In this document: one piece after another, positions 37,833 to 46,145 of the stretch | Numbering within the stretch: the first letter of the stretch is position 1 | How the letters are laid out: each line of letters opens with the position of its first letter | Source: Pseudomonas brassicacearum subsp. brassicacearum | GTDB taxonomy: Bacteria > Pseudomonadota > Gammaproteobacteria > Pseudomonadales > Pseudomonadaceae | DNA: 64,000 bases | Assembly (NCBI RefSeq): GCF_008801605.1 | Contig: NZ_VZPJ01000006.1 | Coordinates: 1-64,000, forward strand | Reading direction: 5' to 3' | Program-made: the position numbers and the translations under genes | Notes under the pieces: generated by a model | What the model was told of the DNA's origin: nothing | The model's database searches: none | What the model saw: only the letters and a program-made list of their open reading frames with translations

Positions 37833-39182
37833 ATGTCCAACCTGACCACCGACTGGCGCGACCGCCTTACCCATCGCCGGGTCTGGGCGCTGGCTGCGCC
37901 GATGATTCTCTCGAACATTTCCGTACCGCTGGTGGCCTTGGTGGACAGCACCGTCATCGGCCATTTGCCCCATGCTCATCAGTTGGGCGCCGTGGCGGTC
38001 GGGGCGAGTTTGTATACGGTACTGGCGTGGGCCATGGGCTTCTTGCGCATGGGCACCACCGGGTTCGCCGCCCAGGCCGCCGGACGTGGTGACGGGGCGG
38101 CGTTGCGACAAGTGTTGTTGCAAGGACTGCTGTTGGCGATGGGGTTGGCGGTACTGCTCGGTGCCGTCGGCGTGCCATTGAGCGACGTGGCGTTGCACTT
38201 CATGCAGCCGTCCGCCGAGCTCAACCAGTTGACCCGTGACTTCTTCCACACCCGACTCTTCGGCTTGCCGGCGGCGCTGGCCAGCTATGCGCTGGTAGGC
38301 TGGTTCCTCGGCGCCCAGAATGCCCGGGCCCCGCTGGCGATCCTGCTGGTAACCAACCTGGTCAACATCGCCCTGAACCTGTGGTTCGTGATCGGCCTGG
38401 ACTGGGGCGTGACCGGCTCGGCCCGGGCGTCGGTAATCGCCGAGTGGACCGGCGCGCTGGTCGGCCTGGCCCTGGCCCGCAACACACTGCGCGCCTGGCC
38501 CGGGCAAATCGCCTGGGCCGCCCTGGGACTGTGGCACAGCTGGCGCCCGTTGCTGGCGGTGAACCGGGACATTTTCATCCGCAGCCTGGCGCTGCAAGCG
38601 GTGTTTTTCCTGATCACCGTGCAAGGCGCACGCCTGGGGGATGCGACCGTCGCGGCCAATGCCCTGCTGCTCAACGGCCTGTTGCTGACAGCCCATGCCC
38701 TGGACGGCCTGGCCCATGCCGTCGAAGCGCTGTGCGGCCATGCCATTGGCGCCCGCGACCGCCTGGCCCTGCGTCGCTCGCTGGTGGTGGCGTGCGGCTG
38801 GTCGTTGATTGCCAGCCTGGGCTTTGCACTGCTGTTCCTGCTCGCCGGCCACCTGTTCATCGACATGCAGACCAACATCCCCGACGTGCGCGCCACCGCT
38901 TATCACTACCTGCCATACCTGGCGGCCCTGCCACTGATTGCGGTCTGGAGTTACTTGCTCGACGGGCTGTTCATCGGCGCCACCCGTGCCCGGGAAATGC
39001 GCAACGGCATGCTACTGACCCTGCTGCTGGTGCTGCCCATCGCCTGGGCGCTGCAAGGGTTGGGCAACCATGGGCTGTGGATCACCTTCCTGCTGTTCAT
39101 GGCCCTGCGCAGCCTGACCCTCGGTGCTTTCGCCTGGCACTTGCAGCGACACGATCGCTGGCTCGGTGCATCTGCCCACTAA
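37833..39182 (+). CDS. MATE-family efflux transporter, DinF type
   Basis: The 449-residue protein has twelve predicted transmembrane helices in the MATE pattern (APMILSNISVPLVALVDSTVIGHL, then FLRMGTTGFAAQAAGRGD). The ordering and the absence of NorM-type acidic residues in helix 7 fit the DinF branch. It exports cationic drugs with H+ or Na+. AAGGAG precedes the ATG at 37833. It converges with the DUF4123 gene (stops at 39182 and 39186). Confidence 0.9.
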   Translation: MSNLTTDWRDRLTHRRVWALAAPMILSNISVPLVALVDSTVIGHLPHAHQLGAVAVGASLYTVLAWAMGFLRMGTTGFAAQAAGRGDGAALRQVLLQGLLLAMGLAVLLGAVGVPLSDVALHFMQPSAELNQLTRDFFHTRLFGLPAALASYALVGWFLGAQNARAPLAILLVTNLVNIALNLWFVIGLDWGVTGSARASVIAEWTGALVGLALARNTLRAWPGQIAWAALGLWHSWRPLLAVNRDIFIRSLALQAVFFLITVQGARLGDATVAANALLLNGLLLTAHALDGLAHAVEALCGHAIGARDRLALRRSLVVACGWSLIASLGFALLFLLAGHLFIDMQTNIPDVRATAYHYLPYLAALPLIAVWSYLLDGLFIGATRAREMRNGMLLTLLLVLPIAWALQGLGNHGLWITFLLFMALRSLTLGAFAWHLQRHDRWLGASAH

Positions 39183-39185
39183 CGC

Positions 39186-39983
39186 TCAATCCTGGCGGCC
39201 CTGCCAGCGCCGACGCAGATGCTCGAACCGCTCGCGCTGCGAACCGCCCACCAGGCCAGATACTGGCCGCGCATCGGGGTATTGCAGGCGCAGCCACAGC
39301 CAGTCATCGAGCACCGCCCGCTCGGTAAACCCCAGCGCCAGGCCCTGCTGCAAATTCCCCCAGAGCCGCTGGTAATCACATCCGGTAGCACGGGACCATT
39401 GCCAGGCGTGACGCTCCAGCAGGCATCGTTGCAACTGGCCCTGTTGTCGGTCGCTGAGGCCGTGCTCCTTCTCCAGCGCCGCCACCGACAGCCCCGGGTT
39501 GGACAGTTGTTGCCAACCCTGGCTGCCGATCGCCCGGTCGGCCCAGGTGCCGCCAAACCAGCGCAACAAACTGATCGGCCCCAGCCAACAACTGAGCTCC
39601 CGAGGGTCGCAACCGTCGAAGAAGTAGCTGGCGATGTGCGGGTTGTAATAGCTCAACAACGCTTTGTGATGCAGGCCCAGGGTCACCGTCAGCATGCGCC
39701 GCAGATGCGCCAGCAATTGCGCAGCGGGCGATGGGCTGACCAACAACAGCCCCGGCCAGGAACGTGGGTCCAGATGACAGAGGCTGGCCAGCGCAGGCGA
39801 ATGGCGCAAATCCACCAACAGCGGACCGTGCTCTCGCAGCCCATGCAGCTCGGTGTTTTCAAACAAGGCAAAGCACCCGGCCTTGGCGAACTGCGCGCGC
39901 ACAAGCCGCCCAGCGCCAGGCGCACTCGGTACGTCGAGCAGCAACCATTGCGGCGTTGATCCAGGCAGGGCCGCGGCGTTCAT
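39186..39983 (-). CDS. DUF4123 protein: T6SS effector chaperone/adaptor (Tap-like)
   Basis: The 265-residue protein resembles DUF4123 adaptors, which load effectors onto the VgrG spike. Visible elements are an N-terminal PQWLLLDVPSAP stretch, SWPGLLLVSPSPAAQLLAHLRRML, and RYYDPR-like YYNPHIASYFFDG followed by LGPISLLRWFGG. The ATG at 39983 overlaps the VgrG stop by four bases, so the two are coupled. No effector gene follows; the next gene is the convergent MATE exporter. The DUF4123 call is by pattern and position and is moderately sure. Confidence 0.8.
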   Translation of the reverse strand: MNAAALPGSTPQWLLLDVPSAPGAGRLVRAQFAKAGCFALFENTELHGLREHGPLLVDLRHSPALASLCHLDPRSWPGLLLVSPSPAAQLLAHLRRMLTVTLGLHHKALLSYYNPHIASYFFDGCDPRELSCWLGPISLLRWFGGTWADRAIGSQGWQQLSNPGLSVAALEKEHGLSDRQQGQLQRCLLERHAWQWSRATGCDYQRLWGNLQQGLALGFTERAVLDDWLWLRLQYPDARPVSGLVGGSQRERFEHLRRRWQGRQD

Positions 39984-41287
39984 CGAGCAATGCCCGCACC
40001 GCGCCGCATGAGCATACGGCAGGTGCACAGTGGCTGGGCGCAGGGGCTGAAAGGCCCGCCTTCGGGCAACAAGCACAACAAGACCAGCGGCTCGGCGTCC
40101 CGGATTGCAGACAACAGGCGCGGATCGGCAACCGACGGCCCATATGTTTCGCCTGTGGATGATTCATCCACAACCTCTACTGGGGCAGGCGCATTCAGAA
40201 ATGCACTGATCAATGGCCGATCCGGATCGCCTTCGATAAAGCTCACCAGCACCTCGGTGCCATCACTCAAGGCGCCCGCCCCGCCCATGGCCAGTTCGGG
40301 CGCCAAAGGCAGCCAGCAATGACTGGGGCTGGAACCTTCGCCCTGGTAGACCCAGTCAAACTGCACCGCCACGCGCCCCGCTCCCAGCTCCGGCGGTTCA
40401 TTCACCGCCACGACCCAGCCACGTTGCCGGCTCACCATGCGTGGTTTTGCAGGGACCTCGTCCGGCACGAACAGCACGCCCCGGGGAATCGCCTTGAAAT
40501 GATTGCCGTACACCCCCGCCTGTGCGCGGTGCTCGACCTTCGTCAGCAGCCAGCGCCGGTTCCAGCCGGCAAACGGATGGGCCGTCAGCGTCAGCACCTG
40601 ACCACTCTGCAGGTTCATCAAATCGCTGCGGCCCTGGGCGACCTGCTCCCCCGACACATCGGTTTGCACGCTGAAGGAGCGCACCGCGGCAATCGGATCG
40701 TCGTCCGCATAACCCGTCTTACCGGCAGGGGGAAAACTGTGCGGATTATCAGCGAACACCAGGCAATGCCCGTCCCGAGTGTGTTCGAAATGAAAGTGGA
40801 TACCCGCCTGGGCGCATAGGCGCTGCAGGAACTGCAGGTCCGACTCTCGATACTGGGTACAGAAATCCTGCAGCGGATAATCGCCACTCAAGTCCAGGCA
40901 CAGGCTGCGGCCACTGATGCCATGGGCCTTGAGCACCTGGCGAATGATCTGCGGCACCGAACGGGCGCTGAAGACCCGCTGGCTGAAACGCTGCGCCAGA
41001 CAGGCCAGCTTCGGCCCGATACGCACCCGGCAGCCGGCGCCATGACGGTGTTGGACCAACTCATGAAGCTGCCCATGAATGCCTCGGCCTGGGGTCCCGA
41101 AACTCAACCAGACGCTGCGGTACAACAGGCCCGCCAGGTCCAGGTTCGCGTCGCGCAACAACAGTTGTGCTTCATAGACGAAGGGTTCGCTGATCGCTTC
41201 GCTACCCGTGAAGGCCACGACGTCAACAGGCTCGGGCAGACCGGCTATCTCCAGACGAAAGGCTGGTTCGCTGGCTGGATCGGACAT
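39980..41287 (-). CDS. vgrG: Type VI secretion spike protein VgrG, short form
   Basis: The 435-residue protein has a gp27/gp44-like N-terminus (residues about 1-270, with ESDLQFLQRLCAQAGIHFHFEH) and the gp5 OB-fold (about 290-375, with GRVAVQFDWVYQGEG and VSFIEGDPDRPLISAFLN). It ends soon after, whereas ordinary VgrGs of 600-700 residues carry a long beta-prism needle. The last ~60 residues are cysteine-rich (LLCLLPEGG..CAQPLCTCRM). It lies apart from any visible T6SS cluster. Co-expression with the DUF4123 gene is implied by the four-base overlap. Confidence 0.85.
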   Translation of the reverse strand: MSDPASEPAFRLEIAGLPEPVDVVAFTGSEAISEPFVYEAQLLLRDANLDLAGLLYRSVWLSFGTPGRGIHGQLHELVQHRHGAGCRVRIGPKLACLAQRFSQRVFSARSVPQIIRQVLKAHGISGRSLCLDLSGDYPLQDFCTQYRESDLQFLQRLCAQAGIHFHFEHTRDGHCLVFADNPHSFPPAGKTGYADDDPIAAVRSFSVQTDVSGEQVAQGRSDLMNLQSGQVLTLTAHPFAGWNRRWLLTKVEHRAQAGVYGNHFKAIPRGVLFVPDEVPAKPRMVSRQRGWVVAVNEPPELGAGRVAVQFDWVYQGEGSSPSHCWLPLAPELAMGGAGALSDGTEVLVSFIEGDPDRPLISAFLNAPAPVEVVDESSTGETYGPSVADPRLLSAIRDAEPLVLLCLLPEGGPFSPCAQPLCTCRMLMRRGAGIAR

Positions 41288-41444
41288 CGGCGTTTCTCTA
41301 CAGGAGGGGCGGTCGGGGATTCTCGCCGAGAGCCATGGCCGAGTAGAGGGGCCAAGTACAAGTTAGGAAAGGGACTACACGAAATAAGGACATCGCCGGT
41401 TAAATGCACCGACGTTCAGAAATAACGACGGCACAAATTAAAAC

Positions 41445-41508
41445 GCCCTCCGGGACTGTCCGAAAAAACCCGCAGCGTGCGGTGCATTTTCTGACAGCCC
41501 GGGAGGGC
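41445..41508 (-). terminator. Nested double hairpin after speA
   Basis: An outer stem pairs GCCCTCCGGGACTGTC (41445-41460) with GACAGCCCGGGAGGGC (41493-41508), with a few mismatches. Inside it, CCGCA (41470-41474) and TGCGG (41478-41482) form a short hairpin that on the minus strand is followed by six U residues. The outer stem is followed by UUUUAAUUU on the same strand. Either hairpin could end speA transcription. Confidence 0.7.
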
Positions 41509-41530
41509 ATTGCCGATCAGTTAAATAAAC

Positions 41531-41560
41531 CTGTGGCGAGGGAGCTTGCTCCCGCCACAG
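41531..41560 (-). terminator. First hairpin after speA
   Basis: CTGTGGCGAGGGAGC and GCTCCCGCCACAG form a near-perfect stem with a two-base loop starting 8 bases beyond the speA stop codon. On the minus strand it is followed by GUUUAUUU. It shares the overall shape, but not the sequence, of the REP palindromes elsewhere. Confidence 0.65.
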
Positions 41561-41567
41561 GGTTCTA

Positions 41568-43481
41568 TCAGGAAGACAGGTAGGACGAACGCGTCAGCCC
41601 CAGGCGCAAGGCATCGAGGAACTGGGTACGTTCAGCGGCGCTGATGCGGGCGCTGGCGCACTTGTCGCGGTAGTGAGTCATCAACTCCTCCGGCGACAGG
41701 TGCACGTAGCGCAGCATGTCCTCGATGGTGTCGTGGGTTTCGATACCGGCGTGGTACACGCTGCCATCGGCGTTCTGGTAGATGTTCACCGAGTCGGTGT
41801 CACCGAACAGGTTGTGCATGTCACCGAGGATTTCCTGGTAGGCGCCCACCAGGAAGATGCCCAGCAGATAGTCTTCATCCGGCTTGAGTGCGTGAACCGG
41901 CAGGCTGGTCTCGATGCTCTGCTCGTCGACGTACTGCTTGATCTTGCCGTCGGAGTCACAGGTCAAGTCTTGCAGCACGGCGCGGCGCAGCGGCTCTTCG
42001 TCCAGGCGATGCAGCGGCAGGATCGGCAACACCTGGCCGATGGCCCAGGTGTCCGGCAGACTCTGGAACACCGAGAAGTTGCAGATGTATTTGTCGGCCA
42101 ACTTGTCGTTGAGCTCATCCAGCACCTGGCGGTGCGAGCGCTGGCGCGCCTTCAACGAGTTGTGCAGGCGACGGCAGACCGCAAAGTAGCACTGCTCGGC
42201 CAAGGCTTTTTCGGCCAGGGTCAGCTTGCCGTCGGCATATTGGGTCGCCACGTCGCTCATGTAGTGGGTGGCGCGCCAGTAAGTCTCGGTGACCATCTCG
42301 ATATCGGTCGGGCCCAGCAGGTCGACCAGCCATTGCACGGTTTCCGGCAGTTCCTGCTTGTTGTCGATCGCCGGCACGTCGTCGTTGTGTTTCTCGACGT
42401 CGGTCACCTGCACCACCAGCATGGCGTGGTGAGCGGTCAGCGAGCGGCCGCTTTCGGAGAAGATGTTCGGATGCGGCAGGCTCTGGGCATCGCAGAACTC
42501 CTTGAGCATGCCGACCACGACACCGGCGTAATCGTCCATGTCGTAGTTGATCGAACTGGCATTGCGCGAGTGCGTGCCGTCGTAGTCCACACCCAAGCCA
42601 CCGCCGACGTCGATGTGATCCACCGGCAGACCGAGGTTGCGCAGCTCACCGTAGTAACGGATCGCTTCCTTGAAGCCGTGCTGGTAGTCCGCCAGGTTGG
42701 CGATCTGCGAGCCCATGTGGAAGTGCAGCAGGCGAATGCCCTGGTCCAGGCCGGCAGCGCGGAAGCGCTCGACCACCGACAGCAGTTGCGCGGCCGACAA
42801 GCCGAACTTGGACTTCTCGCCACCGGTATCGGCCCACTTGCTCGACGCCAGGGACGACAGGCGCACACGCAAGCCGACCTGCGGCTTGACCTTGAGCGTT
42901 GCCGCCTCTTCGATCACCAGGCCGACTTCGGACTCTTTCTCGATGACGATGAAGACGTTGTGACCGAGCTTCTGGCCCATCAGCGCCAGGCGGATGAATT
43001 CGCGGTCCTTGTAGCCGTTGCAGACGATGGTGCCGCCCTTCGGCGCCAGGGCCAGGACCGCCAGCAGCTCCGGCTTGGAACCGGCTTCCAGGCCGATGGA
43101 GACGTTCTGGGTGGCGATGATGTTCTCGATCACCGCTTCCTGCTGGTTGACCTTGATCGGATAGAGCGCGGTGTACTTGCTCTGGTATTCCAGGCGCGCG
43201 ATGTTGCTGTCGAAGGCGCCGGTGAGCTGGCGCACACGGTCTTGCAGGATATCGGGGAAGCGCACCAGCAAGGGCAGCGACAGGCCGCTCTGGCGCAACT
43301 GGTCGACTTGCTCGAACAGGTCGATGGGCGAGCTGTCGGGACCGTTCGGACGGACTTCGACGCGACCGGCTTCATTGATCGCGAAATACCCGGCCCCCCA
43401 ATGGCGAATCCCGTAAACACTGCGGCTGTCCGCAACTGTCCATTGGCTGCCATCGTCTTTGCGTGTGCGTCGTACGGACAT
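41568..43481 (-). CDS. speA: Biosynthetic arginine decarboxylase
   Basis: The 637-residue protein is a full-length group IV decarboxylase. It has an alanine-racemase-like PLP barrel with the PLP Lys in [13 protein letters not shown] (about residue 113), HFHMGSQI, and the phosphate-binding [13 protein letters not shown], then the SpeA-type helical insertion and C-terminal beta domain. It makes agmatine for putrescine and spermidine synthesis. Length matches E. coli SpeA. It is transcribed toward the hairpins at 41445-41560 and preceded by the structured element at 43620-43688. Confidence 0.95.
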   Translation of the reverse strand: MSVRRTRKDDGSQWTVADSRSVYGIRHWGAGYFAINEAGRVEVRPNGPDSSPIDLFEQVDQLRQSGLSLPLLVRFPDILQDRVRQLTGAFDSNIARLEYQSKYTALYPIKVNQQEAVIENIIATQNVSIGLEAGSKPELLAVLALAPKGGTIVCNGYKDREFIRLALMGQKLGHNVFIVIEKESEVGLVIEEAATLKVKPQVGLRVRLSSLASSKWADTGGEKSKFGLSAAQLLSVVERFRAAGLDQGIRLLHFHMGSQIANLADYQHGFKEAIRYYGELRNLGLPVDHIDVGGGLGVDYDGTHSRNASSINYDMDDYAGVVVGMLKEFCDAQSLPHPNIFSESGRSLTAHHAMLVVQVTDVEKHNDDVPAIDNKQELPETVQWLVDLLGPTDIEMVTETYWRATHYMSDVATQYADGKLTLAEKALAEQCYFAVCRRLHNSLKARQRSHRQVLDELNDKLADKYICNFSVFQSLPDTWAIGQVLPILPLHRLDEEPLRRAVLQDLTCDSDGKIKQYVDEQSIETSLPVHALKPDEDYLLGIFLVGAYQEILGDMHNLFGDTDSVNIYQNADGSVYHAGIETHDTIEDMLRYVHLSPEELMTHYRDKCASARISAAERTQFLDALRLGLTRSSYLSS

Positions 43482-43619
43482 CGAAGTCCCCTATAAAGAA
43501 GTCAAAATGCACCATCCGGTCGGAGGCTGGGGCAGTCTAGAGAGTGAAAATGACGAATTGCCTGTTAGCAAGGTAGACCCTGCTCCCAGCGATGAGTTTA
43601 GAAACCCGTTCAGAACAGG

Positions 43620-43688
43620 CTCTGTGAAAACCATGCGGGCGACCTCGAACGTTGAGTTCGGGTCAAGCCGAGGGTGGTTTTCACAGAG
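43620..43688. repeat. 69-base nested inverted repeat upstream of speA
   Basis: CTCTGTGAAAACCA (43620-43633) and TGGTTTTCACAGAG (43675-43688) are a perfect 14-bp inverted repeat. Inside lies a second near-perfect repeat, GACCTCGAAC..GTTCGGGTC. It is 5 bases beyond the SUI1-type stop and about 140 bases upstream of the speA start, so it may terminate one transcript, act in the speA leader, or be a small mobile (MITE-like) repeat. It is unrelated in sequence to the REPINs. Confidence 0.7.
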
Positions 43689-43692
43689 GCTG

Positions 43693-44064
43693 CTAGCCGC
43701 CGGATTTCTTTGCCTTGAAGCCGTGCTTGACCAGTTCCGCCAGCAGCAGCTCGACGTGATCGCCCTGGATCTCGATGATGCCGTCTTTCAACGCACCACC
43801 GGTGCCACAGCGCTTCTTCAACGTGGTGGCCAGCTCCTTGAGCGCGTCTTCGGCCAACGGCACGCCAGTGATCGTGGTCACCGTCTTGCCGCCGCGACCT
43901 TTGCTTTCACGGCGCACGCGCGCAATGCCGTCACCGGCAGGGATGGCGGTCTGTTTGCAGATGCAGGCATCCACCGGCTGACGGCAATCAGGACAATGAC
44001 GACCGGCGTCGGTAGAAAATACCAGGCCGCCCAGGGCGGCGAAGGATGCGGCTTTTTTGGCCAC
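43693..44064 (-). CDS. yciH: SUI1/eIF1-type translation factor homologue (YciH)
   Basis: The 123-residue protein has a zinc-ribbon-like start (HCPDCRQPVDACICKQ, four Cys) and a SUI1 domain (GRGGKTVTTITGVPL, ALKELATTLKKRCGTGGALKDGIIEIQGDH). YciH can affect initiation fidelity in E. coli, but is not essential there. I chose the GTG at 44064, since GAGAGGA precedes it by 6 bases. A TTG six bases upstream abuts the ribosome binding site. It lies in a same-strand run with Nudix and DUF2333 genes upstream and speA downstream. Confidence 0.88.
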   Translation of the reverse strand: MAKKAASFAALGGLVFSTDAGRHCPDCRQPVDACICKQTAIPAGDGIARVRRESKGRGGKTVTTITGVPLAEDALKELATTLKKRCGTGGALKDGIIEIQGDHVELLLAELVKHGFKAKKSGG

Positions 44065-44232
44065 CGGCAATCCTCTCGGGAGGACAAAGACTGGTCGAGG
44101 GGGAACATGCCTCGACCGCGAAACCCCACTCAGGCAGGGGCAGCGCTACTGGACCGCAGACACGGTTCAGCTTGAAAAGTCGCGCAGTGTAACGGCAAAA
44201 AGCCGACTTGCTAAGGGCCAATCAGCGCCAAT

Positions 44233-44790
44233 TTATAGCTTCTTTGCGACGCCGCTGCCATGGACGCGCAAATAGCGTTCAAGCGCCGCCAGGGAGTCCG
44301 GGCAGTAAGGCTTGCGCTGGATTTCATCGAGCACCTGCTCGAGGGGCAGGAAACGCGCCTCGAGGACTTCTTCGGGCTGCAGGACCAACGGGCCGTCCCA
44401 TACCGCCGAGAACGCCGAGCACCACAGGCGACTGCCAGGGTCTTCGAAATAGAAATGGTCGTGGGCGGTCAGTTCCACGCCGCTCACGCCCAGCTCTTCC
44501 GCCAACTCACGGGCAGCCGATTCGGCGTAGGTCTCATCGGCCTGCACCATGCCCCCCGCCGCCACGTCCCAGAAACCTGGGTAGATGGCCTTGCTCAGGG
44601 TGCGCCGATGTACACACAGCTCACCGGACGAATTGAACAGCATGATGTAGGTGCCGCGTCCGATCAGGCCACGCTCACGCAGCTCTGAGCGCACCACGCT
44701 GCCGAGCAGATTGTCGTGCTCATCGACCCACGCAATCAGCTCGGCATCCGAGGCCACTCGATGAGCGACCTCCCGGGGGCTTTCGCTCAT
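44233..44790 (-). CDS. Nudix hydrolase, YfcD-like
   Basis: The 185-residue protein has the Nudix box as GGMVQADETYAESAARELAEELGVSG, matching GX5EX7REUXEEXGU. The IPP-isomerase-like N-terminus (DEHDNLLGSVVRSELRERGL, then MLFNSSGELCVHRRTLSK) is typical of YfcD. The substrate is unknown. Its start codon is 3 bases from the end of the DUF2333 gene on the same strand, so the two are an operon. Confidence 0.88.
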   Translation of the reverse strand: MSESPREVAHRVASDAELIAWVDEHDNLLGSVVRSELRERGLIGRGTYIMLFNSSGELCVHRRTLSKAIYPGFWDVAAGGMVQADETYAESAARELAEELGVSGVELTAHDHFYFEDPGSRLWCSAFSAVWDGPLVLQPEEVLEARFLPLEQVLDEIQRKPYCPDSLAALERYLRVHGSGVAKKL

Positions 44791-44793
44791 GAA

Positions 44794-45861
44794 TCAACCC
44801 TGGTTCAGCAGTTGCCGCAAGTCGATGACCGCTGCGTTGGCTCGGGAAATGTAGTTGGCCATGACCAGCGAGTGGTTCGCCAATACACCGAAGCCGCTGC
44901 CGTTGAGGATCATCGGGCTCCAGACCGGTTCCTGGGACGCTTCCAGCTCACGGATGATCTGCCGCACGCTGACCGTGGCGTTCTTTTTCGCCAGGACATC
45001 GGCGAAGTCCACTTCGATGGCGCGCAGCAGGTGCGACAACGCCCACGCCTGGCCACGAGCTTCATAGAACACGTTATCGATTTGCAGCCACGGGGTCTCG
45101 ACTACCTCTTCATCCACCTGTGGTACCTGGCCCGGGGCCGGGACTTCGGTTTTCAGCGAGGTGTTGAGCTTGACCCGGCCAACGCTGGCCGACAGGCGCT
45201 GGGACAACGAACCCAGGCGAGTGCCGACATCCCCCAGCCAGTTGTTCAGGTTGTCGGCGCGGGCGTAGAACAGTGCGCTTTTCTGGCTCGGGTCGGACAG
45301 GCGCGCCTGGTAGCGACTCAGGGAATTGATGCCCTCCTGGTATTCAGACTCGCTGGAGGGCAGCACCCAACTGCGGTTGTCGAAGTTGAAGCGCGGCTCG
45401 GCCTTGGCCAGGTCGGCGTCCTCGGCGGACTGCGACTGGGAACGGGCGAAGTCCTTGCGCAGGGCGCGGCTCAGGTCGCGGACCTGCACCAGCACGCCGT
45501 ATTCCCAGCTCGGCATGTTGTCCATCCACAGGCCAGGCGGGAAGCGGTCGTTGGAGATGTAGCCACCCGGCTTGCTCAGCAGGGTTCCGGCCACCGTCTT
45601 GAGCGTCTCGACCGTGGTGTAGCCCACCACCATCTGCCGGCCATCTTTCTCCGCTGCGGCCTGGGCGTTCTGCTGCACAGGGAACAGCGCGGGCTCCTGG
45701 CTCCAATACCAGCCGACGGCAATGGTCACCAGCAGGTAAAGGCCGATCAGCGTCGCCAGTGCGCGGCTGAAAAAAAGCCCACCCAGGTAGCTGCGGGTGT
45801 CCGATTTCGGCTCGGCGGCACGTTCAGGCGCGCTGCCCGCGCGATTTTTCCAGTCCAGCAT
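44794..45861 (-). CDS. DUF2333 membrane-anchored protein
   Basis: The 355-residue protein has one transmembrane helix near the N-terminus (ALATLIGLYLLVTIAVGWYW) and a periplasmic domain (about residues 55-355) matching DUF2333. Its features include SKPGGYISNDRFPPGLWMDNMPSWEYGVLVQ and the C-terminal NGSGFGVLANHSLVMANYISRANAAVIDL. Function unknown. In pseudomonads it is consistently linked to the Nudix, SUI1 and speA genes. The 284 bases between this gene and gcbA are probably a divergent promoter region. Confidence 0.88.
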   Translation of the reverse strand: MLDWKNRAGSAPERAAEPKSDTRSYLGGLFFSRALATLIGLYLLVTIAVGWYWSQEPALFPVQQNAQAAAEKDGRQMVVGYTTVETLKTVAGTLLSKPGGYISNDRFPPGLWMDNMPSWEYGVLVQVRDLSRALRKDFARSQSQSAEDADLAKAEPRFNFDNRSWVLPSSESEYQEGINSLSRYQARLSDPSQKSALFYARADNLNNWLGDVGTRLGSLSQRLSASVGRVKLNTSLKTEVPAPGQVPQVDEEVVETPWLQIDNVFYEARGQAWALSHLLRAIEVDFADVLAKKNATVSVRQIIRELEASQEPVWSPMILNGSGFGVLANHSLVMANYISRANAAVIDLRQLLNQG

Positions 45862-46145
45862 GGTGATATCCCTTCAATCACTTGAGTTCTCGGTTCGACC
45901 ACAACCCTACGCCATCGTGCCTGATTTGAAACGCGATAATGCGGCACCAATCATGCCGGGCGCGACAGGGTAATTGAACAGCACTATAAAGGAAGCGTTG
46001 CCATCGGCCTACGAGACTGGTCAGTCACAAACTGAATTTCGCGACTGGACAGAATATTGACGTATGACACTCATGCGAAGGAAAAGAGGTGCTAGCATAG
46101 AGCCACCAGTCGATCTCAGCATGCACCCTAACTAGTAGTCAGGAT

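Noticed and set aside
41673..43496. A 607-residue open frame on the plus strand opposite speA
   Set aside because: speA is a full-length, motif-complete enzyme; the frame is rich in His, Val and Gln as expected from reversed codons, and has no recognisable domain.
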